Part shown: in pieces, positions 1 through 10,221 of the stretch
Numbering within the stretch: position 1 is the first letter of the stretch
Layout: each line of letters begins with the position of its first letter
Assembly (NCBI GenBank): GCA_032164245.1
Contig: JAVMKO010000022.1
Span: 14,259,845 to 14,323,844, forward strand
Length of the DNA stretch: 64,000 nucleotides
Reading direction: 5' to 3'
DNA from: Sternotherus odoratus
Lineage: Eukaryota > Chordata > Testudines > Kinosternidae
Notes under the pieces: generated by a model
Database searches by the model: none
What the model saw: only the letters and a program-made list of their open reading frames with translations
Told to the model about the DNA's origin: nothing
Program-made: the position numbers and the translations under genes

Positions 1-948
1 AGTTCTTGTTTTTCTGATATCTTGCCTAACTGTTTGGTTACAGAGAATTCTACAGCTAATTTAGGTATTTGTTTATGGGGTAGATAACATATATTTGAAG
101 GGGATGCTTTGTGTTTTTTGTTTTTTTATTTTCGCTGTCGGCCACATTGATACTTGTTACAATAGCATTTCTGAGGATCATGGAAAATTCAGTTGCCTCC
201 TGTATTGTGGCTAATAAGAGGAGATCAGTTCAAGACTCCACCGTTACCTGTCTAGTGTACAGTGAAGAGTGAATCAATAAAGGAGAGCAGAAAACTTCTC
301 AGAAAATCTTTGTGGTTTCAACATCAAATTCAGTATTCTTTTCTGCTATTTGAGTGCATAATTGCAATCCATCTCACTTTCTGTTCCTTCCCACTGTTTG
401 TAACTCATTGCCTGTAACACTAGATTTTAAACTGTTCGGGGCAGATACCATATAATATTTTGTACAAATTGTTCCGTTATTCTTTATGTTCCAAGTGGAC
501 ATTACCAGCAAATAAAGATGAAAACATAGCATGTTATGCACTGTAAACATATTTTATATAAAAGCTGGAATTTGCAAATGCCAATATATTTCATAAGCTC
601 TAGCACGCAATTTTATGTATCTAGAAATAGGTAAGTCAGACACTGCATGAAATCCAACTGCTTGAGATAAATAAGTAATTTCTGTTTACTAACTAAAAAT
701 ATATACGAAAAACGAAAAATACTTTCCATTCATCTGAAATTCCACAATGATTCTTTTATTATTGTTTTGTGTACTGAGGAAATGCTCAGCAAAGGTTATC
801 ATTATGGACGATTGTTCAGTGGATTCATATTTTGACAGGAAATCATCACAAATCAAACTATTTATAGGTGCAATTCCCTGATTTGGGGACAATTTGATTT
901 CTTATCTAGATCTACATAAATGGAGGATAGTCCCTGCTATATAATGGG
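1..948. other. AT-rich stretch, possible 3' UTR or intergenic
   Basis: No coding exon is recognisable here. The sequence is AT-rich with T-runs near 110-130. It has AATAAA polyadenylation-type hexamers on the + strand at 276-281 and 511-516, the second followed by T-rich DNA. This would fit the 3' untranslated end of a + strand gene lying left of the window, but no coding sequence is visible to confirm it. A TATATAA string at about 937-943 sits just before the tandem array and could be a chance match. Confidence 0.3.
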
Positions 949-1116
949 CCGATTGCTGCTGCTGCTGGAAGGTTTCCTGCTCTAGGCTACAGGTAGGTGC
1001 CAAAGAGCGGAAGTTGGGCTAATTTCAAGGTGTGGTCTTATCTATCTGATGTGGTGGTCGTGTGTACGGAGCCCGAGCCTCACCTTGCTTCTCCTCTTCT
1101 CTCTCTCTCTCTCCAG

Positions 1117-1276
1117 CAGCTCAAAAGAGAAAACGGACAAGAAGACAGAAGCGGCAAAGAAACGACAGGAAAAGAGAATGGAAGCAGAAGTCACGGAAAA
1201 AGGACACCCACCTTGCACACATGGGCCTCCCTGTAACGAGGACACGGGGTTTCCACTTAAACTTCATCCCCCTTGA
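1117..1276 (+). other. Exon-like lysine/glutamate-rich segment in each repeat unit
   Basis: A long CT-rich tract ending in AG (1115-1116) precedes a purine-rich stretch that translates as K/E/R-rich peptide in more than one frame. The same arrangement recurs at about 3008 and 4899 and, diverged, after the AG at 6745-6746. In that last copy a lysine/glutamate/glutamine-rich frame remains open for more than 40 codons. This may be the relic of a coiled-coil-type exon caught in the tandem duplication, but indels between units change the frame and no family is recognised. Confidence 0.3.
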
Positions 1277-1290
1277 GGTGGCCGGTAAAA

Positions 1291-1759
1291 GGACCTCCCT
1301 GTAAACAGGGATGAAGGTCCACCCCTTCCCAGGAACAAGGCTGGAGGGGTCCATTAGGCCGAGGGGACCCCCCTTGAAGAAGGGTAGCGGTCGCTCTCTG
1401 TGGGTTTCAGCTCTTTAGGAGCTAGCCTTTAAAATGCCCTGTGCCGCTGACCTCTCCCTGTAAGAAGGGTTCAGGTCTCCCCTTTCTAACTTCTCTCGGG
1501 CCGCTGGCCCTTGCCGGGCAGAGACCACCCTCTACTGAGGGGAATGGAGGTCTCTCCTGTTCAGCGCTTTAGCCTCTGGCCCGTTGTAAAGACCCTGGCT
1601 TAAGGACCACCCTGTAAGGAGGGTTTGGGTCTCCTTTGCCACGCTGCTTCAGGCACAGGCCACTTTGACATGCCAGGCCAAAGGACCGCCCCGTAAGCAG
1701 GGCGTGAGGTCTTCGGGTGCCTGTGGCCGAGGGACCCCCTTTACGAAGGGTTGAGCGTC
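1291..1759 (+). repeat. Cluster of seven short stem-loop modules in the first 1.89-kb unit
   Basis: Seven imperfect inverted repeats of about 27-34 bases follow one another at 1291-1320, 1366-1392, 1449-1477, 1521-1554, 1605-1631, 1684-1711 and 1733-1759. Most follow one pattern: GACC, one or two bases, CCCTGTAA or similar, AGGG, a few bases, then GGTC. The outer GACC/GGTC and inner CCC/GGG arms can pair. Equivalent clusters occur 1891 and 3782 bases downstream. Two modules survive in the diverged last unit (about 6903-6932 and 6985-7013). The modules differ in sequence but keep the pairing pattern. Function unknown. Confidence 0.8.
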
Positions 1760-2561
1760 TCTCTTTCCCTTAGTCCTAGTAAGCTGCCCTTTAGAAAGGA
1801 TTTCTACTTGGCTTTTTTGGAATTTGCAGTCAAATCCGATTTGTGACCTCTTGAATTCAAGCCGGGCTCGGATGTAGCATGGCGTGGCGAAGGGGCGGCT
1901 GTAAGGGGATGGTGGAGGCCGTGAGAAACTCGATCCTTTTTTCAAAAAAGCCAAGAATCCCCCCCGCCCCAAACCTTCCCCGGTCTGGAAATGAACAGGT
2001 GAGGGTGGAGGGGACCCTTTCAGCTCCTCACTTCCATGTAATCCTTCCTCATTTCCTCTTGCCCTGCCCCATTGACCCTGCCCCACCAACCTCAGCTTTG
2101 ACCCTTTGTTTCCTGCGCAGAATAAAACCTACTGCTAGCTGCAGTAGTGTTAATTGTCTCGACTGGCAATGGTCCGTCGTCGGTGTCCCAATTCTAGGCC
2201 TTTCTCTCTTTGTCGGTAGACTCTCTTTGGAATGATCGAAAGAGCGGTCCTTCACGACAGGTGGTGGTTGTCTGGTGGGTAGGTACACTTGTGGTGGTGT
2301 TGGATCTTGCACGGGTGTGCACCTAACCCTACTAACAGGACTGAGGAAGAAGTAAGAGGTGTCTGTTTTGGAAAAGGGTAGGGGGTCCAAAGCTGTCCTG
2401 TTCTTGGTGGGGCAGACGGGTAAGTCGGGAAGGGCGTTGGTGAGGGATGGAGGATTCCTTGGCAATGGGAGACTCCCTGGCCTGTTCATTTCCAGACACT
2501 TTCCCGTTTCTGACTCGTTTCCCCTTGTTTAAAGGCAGACGGCTTTTTGTGAAGGAAGGGT

Positions 2562-2588
2562 GACCGCCCTGTCATCGGGGTTCGGGTC
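2562..2588 (+). repeat. Eighth stem-loop module of the 1.89-kb unit
   Basis: This isolated copy of the GACC...CCCTGT...GGGG...GGGTC stem-loop lies about 800 bases after the main cluster. It recurs 1891 bases later at about 4453-4479 and, in diverged form, at about 6325-6351, where the adjacent sequence is also retained. It shows that the module is spread through the unit and not confined to one block. Confidence 0.65.
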
Positions 2589-5500
2589 GCTTTCCTCTCC
2601 CTTCCCCCACTCTTTGTATTGGCCCCCTTAATGCCAAAGCGAGTTCCCTGGAACTAGGGGCTGGAACTTTCCCAAGCTTACTCGTCCATTTGAAAAGCTA
2701 GTTATGGAAACCAGCCTCTTTGGAGAGTTGGGGGTTTGTCCTTCCAGCGGTCCTGTCCCCGGGCCCTACTCTCACACGCACAACCAAGTCCAAACGGAGC
2801 GAACTCTGCATCATCCAGCTGGCCCCGACTTCTGCTGCTGCTGGAAGGTCTCCTGCTCTAGGCCACAGGTTGGTGCCAAAGAGCGGGAGTTGGGCTAATT
2901 TCAAGGAGGGGCCTTGTCGATTCAATCTGAACTGATGATGTGATAGTGGTGTGTACGGAGCCCGAGCCTCACCTTGCTTCTCCTCTTCTCTCGCTCTCTC
3001 TCTCCAGCAGCTCAAAAGAGAAAACGGACAAGAAGACAGAAGCGGCAAAGAAACGACAGGAAAAGAGAATGGAAGCAGAAGCCATGGAAAAAGGACACCC
3101 ACCTTGCACACATGGGCCTCCCTGTAACGAGGACACGGGGTTTCCACTTAAACTTCATCCGCCTTGAGGTGGCCGGTAAAAGGACCTCCCTGTAAACAGG
3201 GATGAAGGTCCACCCCTTCCCAGGAACAAGGCTGGAGGGGTCCATTAGGCCGAGGGGACCCCCCTTGAAGAAGGGTAGCGGTCGCTCTCTGTGGGTTTCA
3301 GCTCTTTAGGAGCTAGCCTTTAAAATGCCCTGTGCCGCTGACCTCTCCCTGTAAGAAGGGTTCAGGTCTCCCCTTTCTAACTTCTCTCGGGCCGCTGGCC
3401 CTTGCCGGGCAGAGACCACCCTCTACTGAGGGGAATGGAGGTCTCTCCTTTTCAGCGCTTTAGCCTCTGGCCCGTTGTAAAGACCCTGGCTTAAGGACCA
3501 CCCTGTAAGGAGGGTTTGGGTCTCCTTTGCCACGCTGCTTCAGGCACAGGCCACTTTGACATGCCAGGCCAAAGGACCGCCCCGTAAGCAGGGCGTGAGG
3601 TCTTCGGGTGCCTGTGGCCGAGGGACCCCCTTTACGAAGGGTTGAGCGTCTCTCTTTCCCTTAGTCCTAGTAAGCTGCCCTTTAGAAAGGATTTCTACTT
3701 GGCTTTTTTGGAATTTGCAGTCAAATCCGATTTGTGACCTCTTGAATTCAAGCCGGGCTCGGATGTAGCATGGCGTGGCGAAGGGGCGGCTGTAAGGGGA
3801 TGGTGGAGGCCGTGAGAAACTCGATCCTTTTTTCAAAAAAGCCAAGAATCCCCCCCGCCCCAAACCTTCCCCGGTCTGGAAATGAACAGGTGAGGGTGGA
3901 GGGGACCCTTTCAGCTCCTCACTTCCATGTAATCCTTCCTCATTTCCTCTTGCCCTGCCCCATTGACCCTGCCCCACCAACCTCAGCTTTGACCCTTTGT
4001 TTCCTGCGCAGAATAAAACCTACTGCTAGCTGCAGTAGTGTTAATTGTCTCGACTGGCAATGGTCCGTCGTCGGTGTCCCAATTCTAGGCCTTTCTCTCT
4101 TTGTCGGTAGACTCTCTTTGGAATGATCGAAAGAGCGGTCCTTCACGACAGGTGGTGGTTGTCTGGTGGGTAGGTACACTTGTGGTGGTGTTGGATCTTG
4201 CACGGGTGTGCACCTAACCCTACTAACAGGACTGAGGAAGAAGTAAGAGGTGTCTGTTTTGGAAAAGGGTAGGGGGTCCAAAGCTGTCCTGTTCTTGGTG
4301 GGGCAGACGGGTAAGTCGGGAAGGGCGTTGGTGAGGGATGGAGGATTCCTTGGCAATGGGAGACTCCCTGGCCTGTTCATTTCCAGACACTTTCCCGTTT
4401 CTGACTCGTTTCCCCTTGTTTAAAGGCAGACGGCTTTTTGTGAAGGAAGGGTGACCGCCCTGTCATCGGGGTTCGGGTCGCTTTCCTCTCCCTTCCCCCA
4501 CTCTTTGTATTGGCCCCCTTAATGCCAAAGCGAGTTCCCTGGAACTAGGGGCTGGAACTTTCCCAAGCTTACTCGTCCATTTGAAAAGCTAGTTATGGAA
4601 ACCAGCCTCTTTGGAGAGTTGGGGGTTTGTCCTTCCAGCGGTCCTGTCCCCGGGCCCTACTCTCACACGCACAACCAAGTCCAAACGGAGCGAACTCTGC
4701 ATCATCCAGCTGGCCCCGACTTCTGCTGCTGCTGGAAGGTCTCCTGCTCTAGGCCACAGGTTGGTGCCAAAGAGCGGGAGTTGGGCTAATTTCAAGGAGG
4801 GGCCTTGTCGATTCAATCTGAACTGATGATGTGATAGTGGTGTGTACGGAGCCCGAGCCTCACCTTGCTTCTCCTCTTCTCTCGCTCTCTCTCTCCAGCA
4901 GCTCAAAAGAGAAAACGGACAAGAAGACAGAAGCGGCAAAGAAACGACAGGAAAAGAGAATGGAAGCAGAAGCCATGGAAAAAGGACACCCACCTTGCAC
5001 ACATGGGCCTCCCTGTAACGAGGACACGGGGTTTCCACTTAAACTTCATCCGCCTTGAGGTGGCCGGTAAAAGGACCTCCCTGTAAACAGGGATGAAGGT
5101 CCACCCCTTCCCAGGAACAAGGCTGGAGGGGTCCATTAGGCCGAGGGGACCCCCCTTGAAGAAGGGTAGCGGTCGCTCTCTGTGGGTTTCAGCTCTTTAG
5201 GAGCTAGCCTTTAAAATGCCCTGTGCCGCTGACCTCTCCCTGTAAGAAGGGTTCAGGTCTCCCCTTTCTAACTTCTCTCGGGCCGCTGGCCCTTGCCGGG
5301 CAGAGACCACCCTCTACTGAGGGGAATGGAGGTGTCTCCTGTTCAGCGCTTTAGCCTCCGGCCCGTTGTAAAGACCCTGGCTTAAGGACCACCCTGTAAG
5401 GAGGGTTTGGGTCTCCTTTGCCACGCTGCTTCAGGCACAGGCCACTTTGACATGCCAGGCCAAAGGACCGCCCCGTAAGCAGGGCGTGAGGTCTTCGGGT

Positions 5501-7020
5501 GCCTGTGGCCGAGGGACCCCCTTTACGAAGGGTTGAGCGTCTCTCTTTCCCTTAGTCCTAGTAAGCTGCCCTTTAGAAAGGATTTCTACTTGGCTTTTTT
5601 GGAATTTGCAGTCAAATCCGATTTGTGACCTCTTGAATTCAAGCCGGGCTCGGATGTAGCATGGCGTGGCGAAGGGGCGGCTGTAAGGGGATGGTGGAGG
5701 CCGTGAGAAACTCGATCCTTTTTTCAAAAAAGCCAAGAATCCCCCCCGCCCCAAACCTTCCCCGGTCTGGAAATGAACAGGTGAGGGTGGAGGGGACCCT
5801 TTCAGCTCCTCACTTCCATGTAATCCTTCCTCATTTCCTCTTGCCCTGCCCAACTGACACTGCCCCACCAACCTCAGCTTTGACCCTTTGTTTTATTCTG
5901 TGCACGAAACCTACTGCTGGCTGCAGTAGAGTTAATGGTCTTGATTGGCAAAGATGTCCCAAGTCCGGGCCTTTGGTCTCTTTGCTGGTAGACTGACTGT
6001 GTTTGAAGGGATTGAAAGAGCTGCCCTTCAGGACAGGTGTTGGTGGTCTGGTGACGTAGGTACGGGTGTTGTGGTGTTGGATCTTGCACGTGGGTACACC
6101 TAACCCTACTAACAGGAGTGAGTAAGGGATTCTGTTTTGGAAAGAGTAGGGGGTCTAAAGTTGTCATGTTCTTGGTGGGATAGACAAGTCGGGAAGGGTG
6201 TTGGTGAGGGATGGAGGATTCCTTGGCAATGGGAGACACCCTTACCTGTTCACTTCCAGACCTGTTCACGTTTGTGACTTCTTTCCCCTTGTTTAAAGGA
6301 AGCACATTTTTGCGAAGGAAGGGTGACCGCCCTGTAATCGGGGTACGGGTCGCTTTCCTTTTCTCCCTCTTGGCATCGGCCCTCTTAATGCCCAAGTCCA
6401 AAACGAGCTCCCTAGAACTAGGGGGTGTAACTTTCCCAAGCTTAATTCTAGAATCCAGCCTCTTTGGGGAGTTAGGGGTCTGTCCTCCTAGGCGTCCCGT
6501 CACCGTGCCCTACTCACACACGCAACGGAGTCCAAACCGAGCAAGTTCGGCGTCATCCAGCTGGCCCCGACTTCCGCTGCTGCCACCGCCGCACGGTCTC
6601 CTGCTCTACGCCACAGGTGGGTGCCGAAGAACGGGAGTTGGGCTAATTTCAAGGAGGGCCTTTCCATTACATCCCAACTGATGGGGTAGTTGTGTGCTTG
6701 GAGCCCAAGCCTCACCTTCCTTCTCCTCTTTTCTCTCTCTCTCTAGCAACTGAAAAGAGAAAAGGGACGAGAAGACAAGCGTCAAAGAGAACAGAAGCAG
6801 AAGGCACAGAAGGAGGAGACACCCCCTGCATGCATGGGCCTCCCTGTAATGAGGACATGGGATTTCCAGTTAAGTTCCCCCCCCCTGAGGTGCTAGGTAA
6901 AAGGACCTCCCTGTAAACAGGGATCAAGGTCCACCCCTTCCCAGGAAAAAGGCTTGAGGGCTCCATTCGGTAGGACAGGCTGAGTGACCCCCCTTTAAGA
7001 AGGGTTGAGTGTCTATGGGT

Positions 7021-7900
7021 TTCAAATATCGTATAGATAATTTTGGGAGTGTGGAGACGTTATGAAAGTATTTTAGGATCCACCGTGTTGCTGGTGCCTT
7101 CTGTGGAAGCCACACTTCAAACAAACAAACAAACAAACCCCAGAGCCGTCTCTATCCCTACCAAGTATTCCCCTTGAGCTTGGTGTCTGGTGTCTAGATT
7201 CCAACGTAGCTAGTGACCCCAATTGAATCTGGCGATGATGGGGTTCGATCAGTTTCTCATTCTTCAATCTCTGCTGCTTTTGAATTCTTTCATTCAACTC
7301 TTTTTTTATTTAGTGTATTTCCCCCATGTTAACTATTCTCCTGAAAACCAACCTACCCTGGACTCCACTCTCAAAATCTCGGGCTATTTTGGAGTAGAAC
7401 CCAGTATTAAAACTTCTTTTCAATTTATTAGCTTTAACTTTTTTTTGTCCTTTTGAACGCTATCTGGGGTGGATCTGTCCATCAGGCCATGGCCATGTAG
7501 TCTAGAACCAGCTGCAGTTAGAAGGAACGTTCTAATTTAAGCTATCAGGTTTTGGAACATTGTCGAAGCGGAACTATTGGCTTTCAAGCGTGTCAGAGTC
7601 TCAGTTCCTTATATGTAAGCTGGGGAGGGATGTGTTGCGATAAGGGTGTTAGCCAGGATTCATTTCATGCGGCCAAAATCTCCTAGCTGAATGGCTGTTG
7701 GGAGCAGATAAAAGTTTGAGAGCAGAAAGTCTTGTAAGTCTAAGCAAGGTAATGCCTCACATTTTTGTTAAAACACAGTACTAATTACACTCTCAAATGG
7801 TTGAAATTTTCACCTCCTTTTTGGGAGGAATTGGAAACAAATGCTTACTTAATTATTACAGTTCAGCTCTGACTGAAATGTGCGCTAATATTTGTGATGC
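7021..7900. other. Intron-like unique sequence
   Basis: No gene is visible. The segment is moderately AT-rich with a short (CAAA)n-like tract near 7116-7137 and T-runs near 7302-7312. It lies between the end of the 1.89-kb array and the acceptor site of the sushi pseudo-exon, so it is probably old intronic or intergenic DNA. Confidence 0.4.
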
Positions 7901-7918
7901 CATTCTCTTTTCTTGCAG

Positions 7919-8117
7919 CGACTATTTGTTCTCCTCCTCCTAATATTGCCAACGGCACGCACAATGGCAGCAACGTGGAAATCTCTTTTTTTGGTAATTT
8001 TATTGGTAAATTACAAATGTGACCATAATTTCTGACTTAGCGGAGAGGTGTCCATTTGCTGTACAACCGAAGAGAACATCAATGGAGTCTGGAACGGGTC
8101 TGCCCCTGAATGCAAAG
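7919..8117 (+). pseudogene. Degenerate complement-type sushi (CCP/SCR) exon
   Basis: The segment is flanked by a good acceptor (polypyrimidine then CAG, ending 7918) and a GT donor at 8118-8119. Its start reads as CSPPPNIANGTHNG, the typical first half of a short consensus repeat. Its end reads [17 protein letters not shown] then NGSAPECK, the typical second half with the invariant Trp and final Cys. The start and end phases (1 and 1) are those of classic SCR exons, but the two halves lie in different frames. The exon is 199 bases long, which is not a multiple of three, and a TGA lies in the second-half frame. It is therefore a frameshifted relic of an RCA gene (CR1/C4BP/CD46/CD55 type). Which member cannot be told. 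Confidence 0.85.
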
Positions 8118-8340
8118 GTGATTGTTTTTAATCTTCCTGTTGTTCTAATTTCTCCCACCAGAAAAAAACAATATTTTGATTGCTAGGCAGACCCGTAAAC
8201 ATGAGCAAATTGAGTTTGACATTAATAACTCGGGGGAAACCTGATTGCTGTTGGAAACATAATTTTAAAAAAATGTCTGTCACTTCACGTACACACGAGG
8301 ACAAGAAAGTAAGATCTCTTGGCTAAACTTAATTCTGCCT

Positions 8341-8440
8341 CCATGCATCTGCAGAAGTGAGTTTTTACCCACAAATGCTTATGCCCAAATAAATCTGCTA
8401 ATCTTCAAGGTGCCACTGGAGTCCTTGTTTTCTTAAATCT
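8341..8440 (+). repeat. Interspersed repeat fragment
   Basis: This stretch shares the pattern ACCCACAAA, CTTATG, then AAGGTGCCAC with the segment near 31880-31970. The pattern is a dispersed repeat tail I have seen widely in reptile sequence, but I cannot fix its Repbase class from the sequence alone. Confidence 0.55.
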
Positions 8441-9600
8441 GTGGTTTTCACGTTTGACTCTGGGGCCTAAGGTACCAGAGCGTAGCCCTCTGAGTTAAAT
8501 TTGTAGCAGGGAAAAATAGAAACATATTTGGATTTTTGACAAAGGACATATTTGCTTATGTTGCAGACAGAGTGGTACCCATGGCATCACACAGACCACC
8601 TCCGTTCCACCGCCCAGGCATTCGTTCAGTACAGCGCGAACCTAGGGCCCCTGCCGTCAACGTTCCGGGATCAGGGGCTTATTCGTTTGATCGGTTAGCA
8701 AAGGATTCGGTAGCTAGTTCCAAATTCTTGCATCGACTCTCTCCCAGCGGTACGGTGTCCGTGACAGCTGGCCCAGGAACTATGGGAGGTTACAGAAAGG
8801 TCACGAGTTTGCTATGAACATTCCAGTTCCTCCAAAGCATCTCAAGCCAGGTCTCAGCTGACTGTTTGAACCACAATATTAAGGACTAGTGTGTTCCCAT
8901 GTTATACAGAATTGTACAGGTGTAGATACCAGAAATATGTGTCTGTTTGGATGTAAATGTATCATTGTAAAATCACAGCAGGCATGTCTTTATATACCAA
9001 TAGTCTTTCATAAAGAAATGGATTGTAGACAAAAGGAGGGGGTGGGCAAAAGTAAGCCTTGAGCGATTATCGTGTCTGGAAGTGGGTGATCTGTACAGAA
9101 GGTGCCGTCTTCGCCTGTGGATAGAACGACTGTGGGAATGGACAATGTGGGTATTTGACTCTTGCATCCAGGAAGTGTGCTACGGCCTGGGTCTGGACAC
9201 TCCTATTAAGATCTGCTTTTTGTTAATTTTATTCCTGTTTTTGGAAATCTCAGTCCCTGTGCTCAAAATGAACATGTTGTACGAGGTGGTTCTTTCCCTC
9301 CAAGCTTTGGGTACAAGCTGAGGGGGCGTGGAAATAAAACGAAGTGACAGAGATCTGGCGGGGGTAATAAAATGATGGGGATGTGTGTTGTGGTGATTGT
9401 GCGCCTAAGGTGGCTGCGGGTGTCTTCACTGAGGGTCTGGGCTGATGTACCCTGGGAACTTCAGGACGGGGGTTTTATTCCCAGCAGTCTCTGTGCCAGT
9501 GTCCATACATGAAAGAACAGAGGGGAGCCAGGCCTGGGCACTAAATCTCCACCGTGATGGAAGGATCACACGGGCTGGATGGCAGGACAAGCAAGGGGCC
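8441..9600. other. No supported gene
   Basis: Two modest open frames occur at 8536-8817 and 9082-9321 on the + strand. The second contains a short hydrophobic stretch, which would suit a transmembrane segment if this were the tail of a complement receptor gene. Neither has recognisable family residues or convincing splice context. I treat the stretch as noncoding downstream flank of the sushi relic. Confidence 0.35.
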
Positions 9601-9630
9601 CAAGAAGAAATACACAGGACGGGCGCTGTC

Positions 9631-9695
9631 GTCCCCCCCCCCCCCCCCGACGAGGGAGAAGATAATGACGTCGACCGCCCCCCCCCCCCCCCCCT
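9631..9695. repeat. Long poly-C runs upstream of the left promoter
   Basis: Two runs of roughly 16-18 C residues lie at about 9631-9648 and 9678-9694, separated by a short mixed segment. Homopolymers of this length are slippage-prone, so their exact lengths in the assembly should not be trusted. Confidence 0.7.
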
Positions 9696-9861
9696 TGCTA
9701 AGGCTGCGTTAACATGAAGGGGGACGCAGGGAGGGTCCGTATTGCGCAAGACCGTGGGAACATCATGGAAGGCTAATAGGCCAGGCCCACCTGGGGGAGG
9801 GGGGGGGGGCGAACGGCGTAAACCCGGCGTCCCCTCCGCTATTTTATACTGCACCAGATGG

Positions 9862-9970
9862 TGCCGTCGGCGCATGCGCAGTTCGAAGCAGCCTCGGAAA
9901 CACCAGCCAATGGGGAGGCGAGGGCGGAGTATAAAGCCGCTTCCGGCATCCGCCCGAGAGAGCGGCGGTT
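9862..9970 (+). promoter_or_regulatory. CpG-rich NRF1/CCAAT/TATA promoter (left copy)
   Basis: In order on the + strand are a perfect NRF1-type palindrome GCGCATGCGC (9870-9879), a CCAAT box (9907-9911) followed by GC-box-like GGGGAGGCGAGGGCGG, and a TATA box TATAAA (9930-9935). Transcription would be expected to begin about 25-30 bases later, near 9960. The surrounding 200 bases are CpG-rich. A clearly related copy lies inverted at 36091-36165, sharing the NRF1 site, the CCAGCCAATGGGGAGGCG block and GTATAAAGC. No protein-coding first exon follows; within 300 bases the sequence enters the palindromic satellite. Motif content and order are seen in the sequence; promoter activity is inference. 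Confidence 0.75.
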
Positions 9971-10069
9971 GCCGCTGCATCCAGAGCAAGGGAGACGCTG
10001 GAGAGGCCGCAGCGCGCGCCCCGCCCGGGACACAGGACCTGGGCTGGGGGAGAGAAGAGACCAAAACCG

Positions 10070-10100
<31 letters not shown>

Positions 10101-10221
10101 ACTACACCCCCCCCCCGGCCCCGCCCATTCCCCTCAGTTCAACCGCGCGACCGTTAGACAAACCGCCTGTTCCAACCGACAGCGTCTGAGAGACTCAATA
10201 CCCGGAGAACAGGGGATCGCC

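Larger units (their letters stand above)
949..7020 (+). repeat. 1.89-kb tandem repeat array (about 3.2 units)
   Basis: The same sequence recurs with a spacing of 1891 bases: for example, positions 1649, 3540 and 5431 begin matching blocks. Units start near 949, 2840, 4731 and about 6580; the last is partial. From about 1055 to about 5845 the copies are nearly identical. Beyond 5845 the third unit abruptly becomes diverged with many indels, and the fourth part stays diverged. Each unit holds a polypyrimidine-AG site followed by a purine-rich stretch, a run of short stem-loop modules, and GC-rich single-copy-like DNA. Reading frames inside the units overlap on both strands and are not conserved into the diverged copies, so I do not call proteins. 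The family is not one I recognise. Confidence 0.93.

Noticed and set aside
1649..4380. Repeated 118-149 codon frames on both strands of the 1.89-kb array
   Set aside because: They recur only because the DNA is duplicated. They overlap one another on opposite strands and are broken in the diverged third and fourth units.
8536..8817. 93-codon + strand frame downstream of the sushi relic
   Set aside because: No recognisable family residues, no clear acceptor or donor, and no similarity to complement receptor tails that I could see.
9082..9321. Frame with a short hydrophobic stretch that could be a transmembrane exon
   Set aside because: Only about 18 hydrophobic residues, no splice sites in the right phase, and nothing to link it to the dead sushi exon.
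9426..10157. Overlapping frames across the left promoter
   Set aside because: Composition-driven by CpG-rich and poly-C sequence; several frames on both strands are open at once.
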